64,000 nucleotides of DNA from UBA2561 sp964577275 (GTDB lineage Bacteria > Bacteroidota > Bacteroidia > Cytophagales > Thermoflexibacteraceae). The stretch spans positions 5,057-69,056 of the forward strand of contig CAZNYR010000007.1 in assembly GCA_964577275.1 (NCBI GenBank), given 5' to 3'. Under the pieces are notes generated by a model. The model did not search any database. It saw only the letters and a program-made list of their open reading frames with translations, and was not told where the DNA came from. Every line of letters begins with the position of its first letter. Position 1 is the stretch's first letter. Shown one piece after another: positions 18,901 to 25,041 of this stretch. Position numbers and translations under genes: made by a program.

Positions 18901-20406
18901 ATAATATTTGCGCTCATTTCCCTGAAAAAGCCAACTTCTGGCGTTTTGAATTTGGTGTTGCGTCAGCAAAAATAATGGTTTTTCGCCCGAATTTTTCCAC
19001 GCCAACGCCTGATTTAGAAGTCGGGTATGGGTGCGATGATATGCGCTATCTTTGCGTAATTGCCCCAAAATTGCATCAATATCCTTATCAAAATCGGACT
19101 TTTCGTTTTTGGATAATTCCTCGATATTTTTGTCAATATTATCGGTAAAATCCACATATTGAAAATACCGAATTTCCTCTCGGATTTCTTCATCGGGAAC
19201 TTTCTCGATAAGAAGCGGAATAATTCGCTTATTGAATCGAAGTGCCGTATCAATTTCTTGTTGGCAATAGACCGATTTTTGGGATTCTGGCGTAATTAAA
19301 TACAATAAATTATCGGTATTTTCCAATCCTTGTTGGATAGCTTCCTCAAATTGCGCTCCTTTTTTGATGTCGCGTTGATCAACCCAAGTCGTGATGCCGT
19401 GCTGCATGAGCGCATGACGAATCTGGAACATTTGTGGACGATGTTTTTCGTCATAACACATGAACACATCCGTAACCATGCCATCGGCTTTTTTGATGCT
19501 TTCGCACACAAATTCGGCGTGCAAATCCGAAGGAAAGCACGGGGGTTGCGAAGCCAAAAAATCCGTTTGTAACCATTCATGGGCATTCTGAAGGTCTTTT
19601 CCTTTTAATAAAAATTCCTCTGATTTCTGATTTTTTTCCCATTTGAGGGCGTAATCCAAAATTTGCGTATGCAAATCCACATATTCGGCATGGGATTTCA
19701 GCAATTTATCCAAGCCCACAAATCCAGCCTCGAAGTCATCAAGTGCTTCCCATTGCGAAAGTGGCTTGCTATCATCCTGATTTTCGCGCAGATAAATCCA
19801 ATTTAATTTGCCGATGGTCGGGTGCATTTTGTCCCAAACTGCCTGCTCGGTGGGTTCGATGTGCAAAATTGGGATAATGCGTTTTTGACGTTTTACGGCT
19901 AATTTAACTTCTTTCAGGCAATAATCTGACTTTAAAGCATGAGGCGCAATCACATACATAAAATTCCGTGATTTGTCAATTCCGCTATCAATTTGTCCCT
20001 GAAAATCAACACCTAACGGAATATCGTTTTGGTCAAACCATACATCATACCCCGCATCCGTGAGGCGCATAAATAATTTCCAGCAAAATTCAAGACTTTC
20101 CTTACGTCCGTAGGAAATAAAAATATCTTTTACTTCATCTAATTTTCCGCCTTTGCCTTTGTAGAATGATTTTCGGGATTCGAGCAGATAAAGTTTCTGT
20201 AAATGAGTAAGTTCAAAAGCAATAGTTTCTGATTTACTCATTTCATTGAAGGTTTCAAAAAAGGCAGTACGGTCAACTTCTGGCAAAAGTTTATCGGCTT
20301 TTTTACCTGATTTTTCCCATTCGTGCGCTTTCGTATTTAATGCTTCATGAAGTTGTGCTATGTCTTTCTCGGTTTTCAAATCGTGAGGTATTTTTCTGGA
20401 ATCCAA
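12904..20406 (-). CDS. Giant octa-TIR protein with transmembrane segment, coiled coil and WD40-like C-terminus
   Basis: The protein has 2500 residues. Eight TIR domains lie at about 92-184, 311-402, 592-685, 818-911, 1037-1128, 1315-1408, 1532-1623 and 1734-1825. Each has the FISY/FMCY first strand and a (Y/W)CxxE motif whose Glu corresponds to the catalytic residue of TIR NADases: E166, E384, E665, E892, E1110, E1389, E1605 and E1807. All eight are intact. TIR7 departs at the usual WFDQ (it has WAHS). Between the TIRs are about eleven helical linkers of the type H..xL..AL.WE...LL...L..A..WL...LH.EF..ES. A membrane helix (1937-1961), an Ala/Lys/Glu coiled coil (1963-2085) and a beta-propeller-like region (about 2150-2450, best repeat GHVVELAFSPDG to VMLWDL at 2375-2402) follow. 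The start at 20406 is TTG, because the frame is closed three codons upstream. The next ATG (20241) would remove linker-like sequence. Topology suggests cytosolic TIRs. Defence or stress NADase is inferred. Confidence 0.9.
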   Translation of the reverse strand: MDSRKIPHDLKTEKDIAQLHEALNTKAHEWEKSGKKADKLLPEVDRTAFFETFNEMSKSETIAFELTHLQKLYLLESRKSFYKGKGGKLDEVKDIFISYGRKESLEFCWKLFMRLTDAGYDVWFDQNDIPLGVDFQGQIDSGIDKSRNFMYVIAPHALKSDYCLKEVKLAVKRQKRIIPILHIEPTEQAVWDKMHPTIGKLNWIYLRENQDDSKPLSQWEALDDFEAGFVGLDKLLKSHAEYVDLHTQILDYALKWEKNQKSEEFLLKGKDLQNAHEWLQTDFLASQPPCFPSDLHAEFVCESIKKADGMVTDVFMCYDEKHRPQMFQIRHALMQHGITTWVDQRDIKKGAQFEEAIQQGLENTDNLLYLITPESQKSVYCQQEIDTALRFNKRIIPLLIEKVPDEEIREEIRYFQYVDFTDNIDKNIEELSKNEKSDFDKDIDAILGQLRKDSAYHRTHTRLLNQALAWKNSGEKPLFLLTQHQIQNARSWLFQGNERKYYQPLELHNEFITRSLSRIEGTYAQLLKEIEDKVQQWQESNYSDDLLLSLRECNRAEFLKKQAENNSSARLSDMAQDFLFTSRRKNPKPKYKDVFISYGRGESKGFATKLHDRLRSEGLEVWFDQNDIPLGVDFQDQIDDGIEKADNFIFIIAPHSIHSIYCLKEVELAIKCHKRIIPILHIEPTDNQTWSKLHPILQKLNWIYMREQYDANLPQEDFKNLDDFEKSAKGLIQLIKSHETYVRNHTQFLDNALKWERGGSLAENLLSKEDALQAIRWLETNFESGSQPPCYPSDLHYRFLLESRKSTYKGKGGKLDEGKDIFISYGRKESIEFCWKLFMRLTDEGFNVWFDQVDIPLGVDFQGQIDEGIEKAKNFIFVIAPHALKSPYCLKEIELAVKRQKRIIPILHIEPTEQEVWNKMHPTVGKLNWVYLRENQEDNKPLYQWESQDDFNSGFNGLVNLLQSHQEYVAMHTDILTQALEWERKQNSDEFLLKGDELQKAQNWLEMEFKNTQPPCFASDLHAEFICESKKVANGQLTDVFMCYDEAHRPEMQRVRMALMKHGITTWTDQNDIKKGEEFEQAIYRGLEKTDNLLFFITPKSVQSKYCLQELDYITKLNKRIITLQIEATPDTAIPKAIQKVQYIDFTDNIDTKETSRNEKSDFDKDIDDILNRLKKESAYLRAHNRFFNKAKTWENSGKKEELLLLENQVEFTQNWLRDAEKRKKFQPIELHRAFILASVLAVENRYRNEHQAWLSQAEKWENNEKKTELLLNKREVNQAEFWLKRAEKFSPISPTELQGEFIAKSREHTPKSKFRDVFISYGRRETKGFATKLHDRLRMQGYDVWFDQNDIPLGVDFQDQIDDGITKAHHFIFVIAPHAVKSEYCRKEIELAIKLNKKIIPILQIEPTDCWDKMHPTIGKLNWIYAREKFDPNLPHEEFEQLDNFDTAFEGLISLISQEEAYVHQHTQVLDWALEWEEKKKTTEFLLVGKERQIAEKWLLREFKDTQPPCMPSHLQAEYLCESRKNAENRMTDIFISYSTENKDVKDKIANALARHCITTWAHSRDIAKGVDFEEAIYRGIDEADNFLYLISKEAIKSEWCEKELKHALARNKRVIPVKIEEVPENQIPPQIANLQYIDFTDNQEFEDFVRDIGNISREVNDERRYFQQHKVFLSQALRWERQGKNESILLRGFNLQNAQAWLSIGNKRDAYRPLPIHEEFIQESIAVSGEQNLEVFVSYSRKDSDFARRLNQELQLNGKTTWFDQDSIADGSDFQKEIYKGIEVSDNFLFVISPDAIHSPYCADEVEYAASLNKRFLTVNYRPVEPSQMPAPLSAVQWIDFQGDFHTAFSQLIRSLDIDRDHVQSHNKWQRKALDWLQRNKDDSLLLRGTEFGQADEWLKETLDKKKRPAPTQVQLEFLDESRKALVAEKRRKRIVAILLRGLFVVAILAGIGAVFFAMNAKEAEKTALQKEEEAKKSALEAKAAEKLALQKGEEAKKSAKEAKEAEKLALEEKKKADQAKEKAIEAMKKAKEEEIKANQAKSQAEKSEKDAKESAQKAEKSAEEAQNAKTRAEESEKYAKFNLYWFNAKNFALKSDLHENPNEKAWLSLAAYDLSLAGYKMAEKKPKYTPEILQALQNSALAYDDKKGMLLPKKSEIRTIYSDVDMEGKILYFDGNNRQIVSAIVEAGNTLNEENLRTETTFPVKENVPIRTISASKTGIYYGTSDGKLKKYQDNQEELIFKFDEPVRGITLLPHHDLVVGFSKNILAVIRENKVDTIAIRGINRTVIMDDKDLMIADDNGRISHLHLEGQYQHKTEEIFRHQFSAKSLAYNKKSQILAIGDMRGNIRLIHLKIGNSYQVLEREYLPRKHSGHVVELAFSPDGRFLASAGLDGVVMLWDLAEMKPNLEGIFQLVPVLIEHQEKIFAVAFDKESQFLMYGGQQQLYLRPIQTQKVYDRLKNYMKKKNLFSKTNANNLWQYYNKGLDDSAKPMPEKLSN
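15817..17955 (-). repeat. Tri-TIR module, copy 2 (TIR4-TIR5-TIR6)
   Basis: Residues 818-1530 of the same protein. TIR4 (SYGRKESIEFCWKLFMRLTD), TIR5 (FMCYDE, GITTW) and TIR6 (SYGRRETKGFATKLHDRLR) repeat the order and subtype of copy 1. The linker KGKGGKLDE precedes both copies. The copies have diverged clearly at the amino-acid level, so this is not a recent or assembly-created duplication. Confidence 0.85.
17956..20133 (-). repeat. Tri-TIR module, copy 1 (TIR1-TIR2-TIR3)
   Basis: Residues 92-817 of the octa-TIR protein. TIR1 carries SYGRKESLEFCWKLFMRLTD, TIR2 FMCYDE and GITTW, and TIR3 SYGRGESKGFATKLHDRLR. Each has its closest match in the next copy 723-726 residues downstream, so the whole 2.18-kb stretch, linkers included, is one duplicated unit. 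Confidence 0.85.
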
Positions 20407-20662
20407 GTCAAGTTACCACATAAAATGCTAATTTTCAAAATTAAGAGTGTCCTTTTTATTTTATGATGGTACGCTCTAAGAATCGGGAAAGTAGTTCAAA
20501 TATTCACCTGAAATGATGCCTCCAAAATTAGCCTAAAAAAAATTTCTACCCAAAAACACTTGAGGGTGGCTCGATTTCGTTTTTCACACTTCTCCACATT
20601 ACAAATAACAATGAAATTTTCTTAAAGTAGTCTTGTTTGTTATTATTATAGGGGTGTGGATA

Positions 20663-21542
20663 TGTGGATAACATGGACTTAAAATCAGAATTTCTGGCAA
20701 AGTTATCCACAAGTTATCCACAATTTTATAACATATAAAATATTGATTATCAATAAGTTATAGTTTTATTCCACAACAAATTGAAATTTTCCACATCCAA
20801 TAATTAACACCTGTGAATTGACGTGAATAACTTGTGCATAACTTTGCTTTTTGATGTGGATAACTTGTGCATAACTTTCAAGTTCGATTGGCTCATAAAG
20901 TTATTCACATACAATTCACACATAATTCACAAGTTATCCACTGTTTATCCACATTTTTTCAATTTTACGAAAATCCGTATCAAAAAAATGTGGATAACTT
21001 GGTTAGTTTCATCAGAAAAAAGTCAAGTTATCCACACCTTATGTGAATAATAAATATTTGATAATGAGATTTTTAGTGAGTTATCCACATTTTTGAAATG
21101 ATAGTTATTCGATTGTGGATAACTCACAGATTCTATGGTTCTTTTTGAGGTAATATATCAGATTGTAATTTAAATGAGAATGTCAATACCCAAGCCTGTG
21201 GATAAAATGTGAATAACTTGTGGATAAGTATGTGGAAAACTGATATTATGCAATCTTAATTTAATTTAGTTTGCTATTTTATAATTGATAATCAGGGAGT
21301 TAGATTTTAAAAAGTTATCCACAATTTAATTTAAAAAATGTAAATTTTTTTTTAAATCTGCTTTGAATGCCTTGTCAAATCCATTTTTTATCCCCAACTT
21401 TATTTTTGATGTGAATAACTTTATAAGTTATTGCTTATCAAGTATTTATGATGTGAATTATTGTGAATAACTTGCTTTTGGCGGTTCAGATTACTGTAAA
21501 ATGTGGATAACTTTACGATAGATTGGAGTAAAGTTATCCACA
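20663..21542. other. oriC: Candidate chromosomal replication origin (oriC) with 21 DnaA boxes
   Basis: In 880 bases I count 21 exact matches to TTATNCACA. Plus strand: 20703, 20714, 20901, 20945, 21028, 21081, 21315, 21534. Minus strand: 20663, 20833, 20855, 20866, 20989, 21042, 21114, 21197, 21208, 21219, 21410, 21462, 21502. Most are TTATCCACA; five are TTATTCACA and two TTATGCACA. Several one-mismatch copies (for example 20822, 20923, 20934) lie between them. Pairs are often spaced 11 bases start to start, about one helical turn (20703/20714, 20855/20866, 21197/21208/21219). A very AT-rich segment at 21241-21360 is a plausible unwinding element. No gene lies here; open frames across the boxes are by-products of the repeats. 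Confidence 0.88.
20743..20761. repeat. Quasi-palindrome inside the putative origin
   Basis: TTGATTATCAATAAGTTAT among the DnaA boxes, with a second diverged copy at 21285-21303 (TTGATAATCAGGGAGTTAG) near the AT-rich segment. Confidence 0.65.
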
Positions 21543-21642
21543 TGGTTAGGTCTGATTGGTGGAAACAAACTATATCTAATTGATAATGAATTATTTACGA
21601 ATTGGGGATGATATCAGGCTGTCCCAAGAGGCATCAAAATCC

Positions 21643-21714
21643 AAGTCTGACTGTGGTGGGTCAGTTTTAAACTGTGCGCTAAACTAATGTACGTCAGAGC
21701 TACGGTCAGACTTC
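21643..21714. other. Inverted repeat downstream of prfB, possible element remnant
   Basis: AAGTCTGACTGT (21643-21654) pairs imperfectly with ACGGTCAGACTT (21703-21714) around a 48-base interior that itself contains the small palindrome CAGTTTTAAACTG. Just left of it, GGCTGTCCCAAGAGGC resembles the terminal repeats of some insertion sequences. It could be a terminator-like structure for prfB, a small RNA, or an IS end. The evidence does not decide. Confidence 0.35.
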
Positions 21715-21750
21715 GGATATGTGGATTGATATTTAGCCCACGAAAGGAAG

Positions 21751-22828
21751 TTACTGGGAAAGTAAGAATGCTTTGATATATTCGTCAATATCTCCATCCA
21801 GAACATTCTGAACATCAGTCCGTTCGGTGGCAGTTCGGTTATCTTTAATAAGTTTGTAAGGATGCAAGACGTAATTACGTATTTGCGAGCCAAAATCAAT
21901 GCGTTTTTTGGAGCTTTCGATTTTAGCACGTTCAGCATCTTTTTTCTCAATCTCGATTTGATAAAGTCTTGATTTTAACATTTTTAGAGCTTTATCCTTG
22001 TTTTGGATTTGCGAGCGTTCTTGTTGGCATTCAATAATAATCCCTGTCGGGGCGTGTGTGAGTCGGACTGCGGTTTCCACTTTATTGACGTTCTGACCGC
22101 CCGCTCCTCCTGCCCGAAAAGTGTTCCATGTAATATCTGCTGGGTTTATGTCAATTTGTATCGAATCATCAACAATAGGATAGACATAAACGGAGGCAAA
22201 TGAAGTATGTCTTCGTCCGCCCGAATCAAAGGGTGATATTCGGACGAGGCGATGCACCCCAATCTCGGATTTGAGGTAGCCGTAAGCAAATTCGCCTTCA
22301 ATTTCGAGGGTTGCCGACTTCACGCCCGCCACATCACCTTGCTGTCGGTTTACTTCACGGACTTTAAATTGGTGTTTTTCGCCCCACATGGTGTACATCC
22401 GCATCAACATTTCAGCCCAATCTTGGCTTTCTGTTCCGCCTGCGCCCGGATTAATTTCGAGCATGGCGGGGAGTTGGTCTTCTTCGGCACTTAGCATTTT
22501 TTTGAACTCAAGTTCCCGAACAGCATCTGAAAGTTTTTTGGCGGTCATGGATAGGTCGTTTTCATCGCCTTCGCCCATTTCCATAAAGTCAAATAAGACT
22601 TCGAGGTCGTCATAAAATCGTTGAATTTTGGCAAAAGCCTTTGTCCAGACGCTTCGATTTCTGATTTCTTTGAGTGTTTTTTCGGCTTCTTTGGGGTCGT
22701 CCCAAAAATTAGACTGTATCGTAATTTGTTCTAAATCCTTGATTTCCTGCATCTTAACATCAATGTCAAAGATACCTCCTCAAGGCATTAACACGAGCCT
22801 TCAAATCTTTGTATTCTTCTTTTATCAT
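21751..22828 (-). CDS. prfB: Peptide chain release factor 2, expressed by programmed +1 frameshift
   Basis: The long frame (21751-22752) lacks the first residues of RF2. These are supplied by a short upstream frame from ATG 22828 (MIKEEYKDLKARVNALRRYL), which stops at TGA 22768-22766. Skipping the T after CTT joins it to DIDVKMQEIKDLEQ and gives 358 residues, the family's normal length. The GGQ motif (RAGGAGGQNVNKVETAVR) needed for peptidyl-tRNA hydrolysis is present, as is GAGGTESQDWAEMLMRMY. RF2 reads UGA and UAA. The in-frame UGA makes synthesis self-regulating: low RF2 lets the ribosome pause and shift. The gene is immediately left of the PH-domain gene promoter region and right of the putative origin. 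Confidence 0.96.
22765..22780 (-). promoter_or_regulatory. prfB programmed +1 frameshift signal
   Basis: On the minus strand the sequence reads AGGAGGTATCTTTGAC: a Shine-Dalgarno-like AGGAGG (22780-22775), three spacer bases, the slippery CTT codon and an in-frame TGA followed by C. This is nearly identical to the E. coli prfB site (AGGGGGTATCTTTGAC). It is notable here because genes in this window generally lack Shine-Dalgarno sequences. Confidence 0.95.
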
Positions 22829-23004
22829 GTTTTATTATGGTTTTGGTCATTTCAAAAACGAAACCACAAACTTACGATAGTTCGTTGAATTTTAAGAATA
22901 TTATAAAAATAAACTAATTTGTAAACTATAAATTATGTTGTAAAATAACTTGGTTTTTCGTATCTTGTTGGTCAGTGTAATAAATTCATTAAATCTTTAA
23001 AATT

Positions 23005-23616
23005 ATGTTCAAAAAATTTGCCTCTGATGCGCTTGGACTTAGCGACATCGGAAAAATTATCGACCCATCCAACTATAATTCTGTTGATTCGGATGATTAT
23101 ATTTTTGATGAGGATAACGAAAAAATATTTTTTTTAATCAAGTCAAAATCAGATGAATATTGCTTTACCAATCAGGCGTTTATCCATCTGGATGGCACCT
23201 CGGCAATGAACAAAAAAAGAATGCTCAAACGCTATTCTTATAAAACCAATGCGTTTCGGAGTGTGCGGTTAGAAACGGCGGGGAATATGGATTTGGATAT
23301 TGAAATCAAATTTGGATTGGGCGAAAAAAGTTTCAGCATTGATGTGGATAAAACACAAATTGAACTGCTCAAAGATTTGTATAAATCCTTAATCAAAATT
23401 AGTTCGATTCAAGAGGAAAATGCCCAGATGTTGCGTTATGCCTCTGAAAGCCTGACACTTACGTCCAATACGCTCAAAACGAATGCAAAAAGTGAGGCGA
23501 CACAGGCTGATTTTCAGGCAGTTAATGAGTATATTTTTGCATGGAATCAGGAAGCCTATCATAAATATCAACAAAGTGATTTTACGGAAATCTTCAAAAA
23601 ATATTTAAATAATTAG
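23005..23616 (+). CDS. Bacterial PH-domain protein (YvbH-like)
   Basis: The 203-residue protein starts MFKKFASDALGLSDIGKII, a stereotyped opening of the bacterial PH (bPH_1) family also seen in Bacillus YvbH-type proteins. The PH body runs through about residue 125 (EYCFTNQAFIHLDGTSA, KKRMLKRY, VRLETAGNMDLDIEIKFG, FSIDVDK). A helical C-terminal oligomerisation-like region follows to the end. There is no signal peptide, so it is cytoplasmic. The family is linked to envelope stress in some bacteria, but its biochemical role is unsettled. The gene is monocistronic, ending at a hairpin shared with the convergent nuclease gene. Confidence 0.85.
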   Translation: MFKKFASDALGLSDIGKIIDPSNYNSVDSDDYIFDEDNEKIFFLIKSKSDEYCFTNQAFIHLDGTSAMNKKRMLKRYSYKTNAFRSVRLETAGNMDLDIEIKFGLGEKSFSIDVDKTQIELLKDLYKSLIKISSIQEENAQMLRYASESLTLTSNTLKTNAKSEATQADFQAVNEYIFAWNQEAYHKYQQSDFTEIFKKYLNN

Positions 23617-23629
23617 ATTTTTGAATCCG

Positions 23630-23656
23630 TATCCCACGCTTAAAAACCGTGGGATA
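23630..23656. terminator. Hairpin between convergent genes
   Basis: TATCCCACG (23630-23638) pairs perfectly with CGTGGGATA (23648-23656) around a 9-base A-rich loop, between the PH-domain gene and the convergent Rpn-like gene. The T tract is weak, so the efficiency as a terminator is uncertain. Confidence 0.6.
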
Positions 23657-23671
23657 TTGAAAATCGAGTGA

Positions 23672-24808
23672 TTATAATTCATGAATCTGGTTTTTGGGCA
23701 AACCTGTTATTTGGTGGATTTCTTCGGGTGTTTTGCCTACGGATTTCAGCATTTTTGCGATTTCGATAATTGCTTTATTTTTGGTTTCCAATTCTTCTTG
23801 TTGTTTTTCCAATTTCTGTTGTTGTTTTTCCAATTTCTGTTGTTGCTTTTCCAGTTCGTGTTGTTGCTTTTCTAATTCAAGAGTTTGCTCCTCGACTTTA
23901 TCGCTCAAAAAAGCAATCGAGTTTTTTTGTCGCCGCCACTCTTCCAAATACTCATCTTCAACGTGCATTTGCTCTTCTAACATCGGATAGTCCGACATCG
24001 CTGATTTGAGCCGATTTATAATCCTACGAAACACCCCAGATGGAAATTCACGCCTCATTAACAGCAACTTATGCACATTTTTTTGATGTGGATTGTCTTG
24101 GTCAAACAACTTAAAAAACCGATATAATTTCTCCTTAAAAGGGTCATTTTCGTAGTGTTGTGGGCGAATATTTTTGAGGTTCGGCAACTGAATCGTAAAC
24201 ATTCCATACGTCAGATGTTTGGTAAAAAATATCTCTTCAGAATAAGGCTTATTCAGAAATAATGCCTCATCAATTTTTCGGCTATGAATGACCAAATCTT
24301 CATGTTCTTTTTCTACCCGAAAATTCAAAATAAAAATCGGAATTAGTTTCAACGGAAATTTTATCGTTTGCAATTCTCCTGTCTTGGGATTAGAAATTTC
24401 GCGCGCTTGATTCCGCTGAAAATTTCGAGCAATGTAGCGTTTAAACCGAAAAATATCCGCTAATCGATTAGCCTTTTGAATTTCAATCATCACCACTTCG
24501 GTTTGTTCTGGAGCAATCTGAATCGTTGCCGTAAAATCCAAATGAAATAATTTGAGTTTGGACTCATTTGTATCCTCCAAATCGTCATCAAGTTCCTCAG
24601 AATCAGGATGTAAGGCGTAGGCGTGCGAACGATTATCCACATGGAATTGCACAATCTTATAGCCTGTCAAGATTTCTAAAACTTCCTTTGCCGTTTCCTC
24701 ATCATCCATCAAATATTTAAAAACCACATCGTAAATGGGGTTCGGAATTTCAAAATATTCTTCAGGATTATAGTCTTGCATCGTTTTTACGGTTTTAAAT
24801 CCTTTCAA
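23672..24808 (-). CDS. Rpn/PDDEXK_2-family nuclease-like protein with a heptad-repeat coiled coil
   Basis: The 378-residue protein (an ATG at 24781 is an equally good start) opens with IPNPIYDVVFKYLMDD, typical of Rpn recombination-promoting nucleases and PD-(D/E)XK family transposase-like proteins. The active-site pattern is visible as LDFTA (D91) and VMIEIQK (E109, Q111, K112). After residue 280 come four near-identical LEKQQxx heptads, then a small helical tail (KSVGKTPEEIHQITGLPKNQIHEL) like the HTH-type end of this family. Such proteins cut DNA and may act in phage defence or recombination. It sits alone, convergent to the PH-domain gene. Confidence 0.85.
   Translation of the reverse strand: MKGFKTVKTMQDYNPEEYFEIPNPIYDVVFKYLMDDEETAKEVLEILTGYKIVQFHVDNRSHAYALHPDSEELDDDLEDTNESKLKLFHLDFTATIQIAPEQTEVVMIEIQKANRLADIFRFKRYIARNFQRNQAREISNPKTGELQTIKFPLKLIPIFILNFRVEKEHEDLVIHSRKIDEALFLNKPYSEEIFFTKHLTYGMFTIQLPNLKNIRPQHYENDPFKEKLYRFFKLFDQDNPHQKNVHKLLLMRREFPSGVFRRIINRLKSAMSDYPMLEEQMHVEDEYLEEWRRQKNSIAFLSDKVEEQTLELEKQQHELEKQQQKLEKQQQKLEKQQEELETKNKAIIEIAKMLKSVGKTPEEIHQITGLPKNQIHEL
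23797..23880 (-). repeat. Four tandem 21-bp repeats coding LEKQQxx heptads
   Basis: Four consecutive 21-bp units (plus-strand form GTTGTTKYTTTTCCAATTTCT) encode LEKQQHE, LEKQQQK, LEKQQQK and LEKQQEE. The two middle units are almost identical in DNA, so copy number could change by slippage and alter coiled-coil length in steps of one heptad without frameshift. Confidence 0.9.
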
Positions 24809-25041
24809 AGATACGAAAAAATAAGATTGACTTTGTAGGTTCGGGAGTATATTTGGAGTGTGTTTTATGTTTGTGTGTAAAATGTGGATAACTTGGTAAA
24901 CGTATGTCGTTTTCTGATATATCTCAAAATTTTATTTGACAACCTGCCAAAAAAATAGTAGCTTACATAGAAGCTAACTTATTGAGTTTCTTGAATTTGT
25001 GTTCTTGAAATAATCAAATTATTTATATAAAAAATCTCAAA

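Noticed and set aside
12904..20406. The TIR repeats as an assembly duplication artefact
   Set aside because: The repeated modules differ at many residues and codons throughout, unlike collapsed or duplicated reads.
20823..21050. A 75-codon plus-strand open frame in the DnaA-box region
   Set aside because: Its sequence is generated by the repeated TGTGGATAACTT boxes and has no protein-like features.
20663..21542. The repeated 9- to 12-mers as a CRISPR array
   Set aside because: The units are too short, occur on both strands at irregular spacing, and match the DnaA box consensus.
21751..22752. A prfB truncated at its N-terminus
   Set aside because: The missing residues are encoded upstream in the other frame, joined by the standard programmed frameshift.
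23797..23880. The 21-bp tandem repeats as a CRISPR or satellite
   Set aside because: They are in frame within the nuclease gene and encode a coiled coil with no spacers.
24883..24891. A further exact DnaA box (TGTGGATAA) upstream of the alpha-2-macroglobulin gene
   Set aside because: It is isolated, 3.3 kb from the cluster, and a single copy is near chance expectation.
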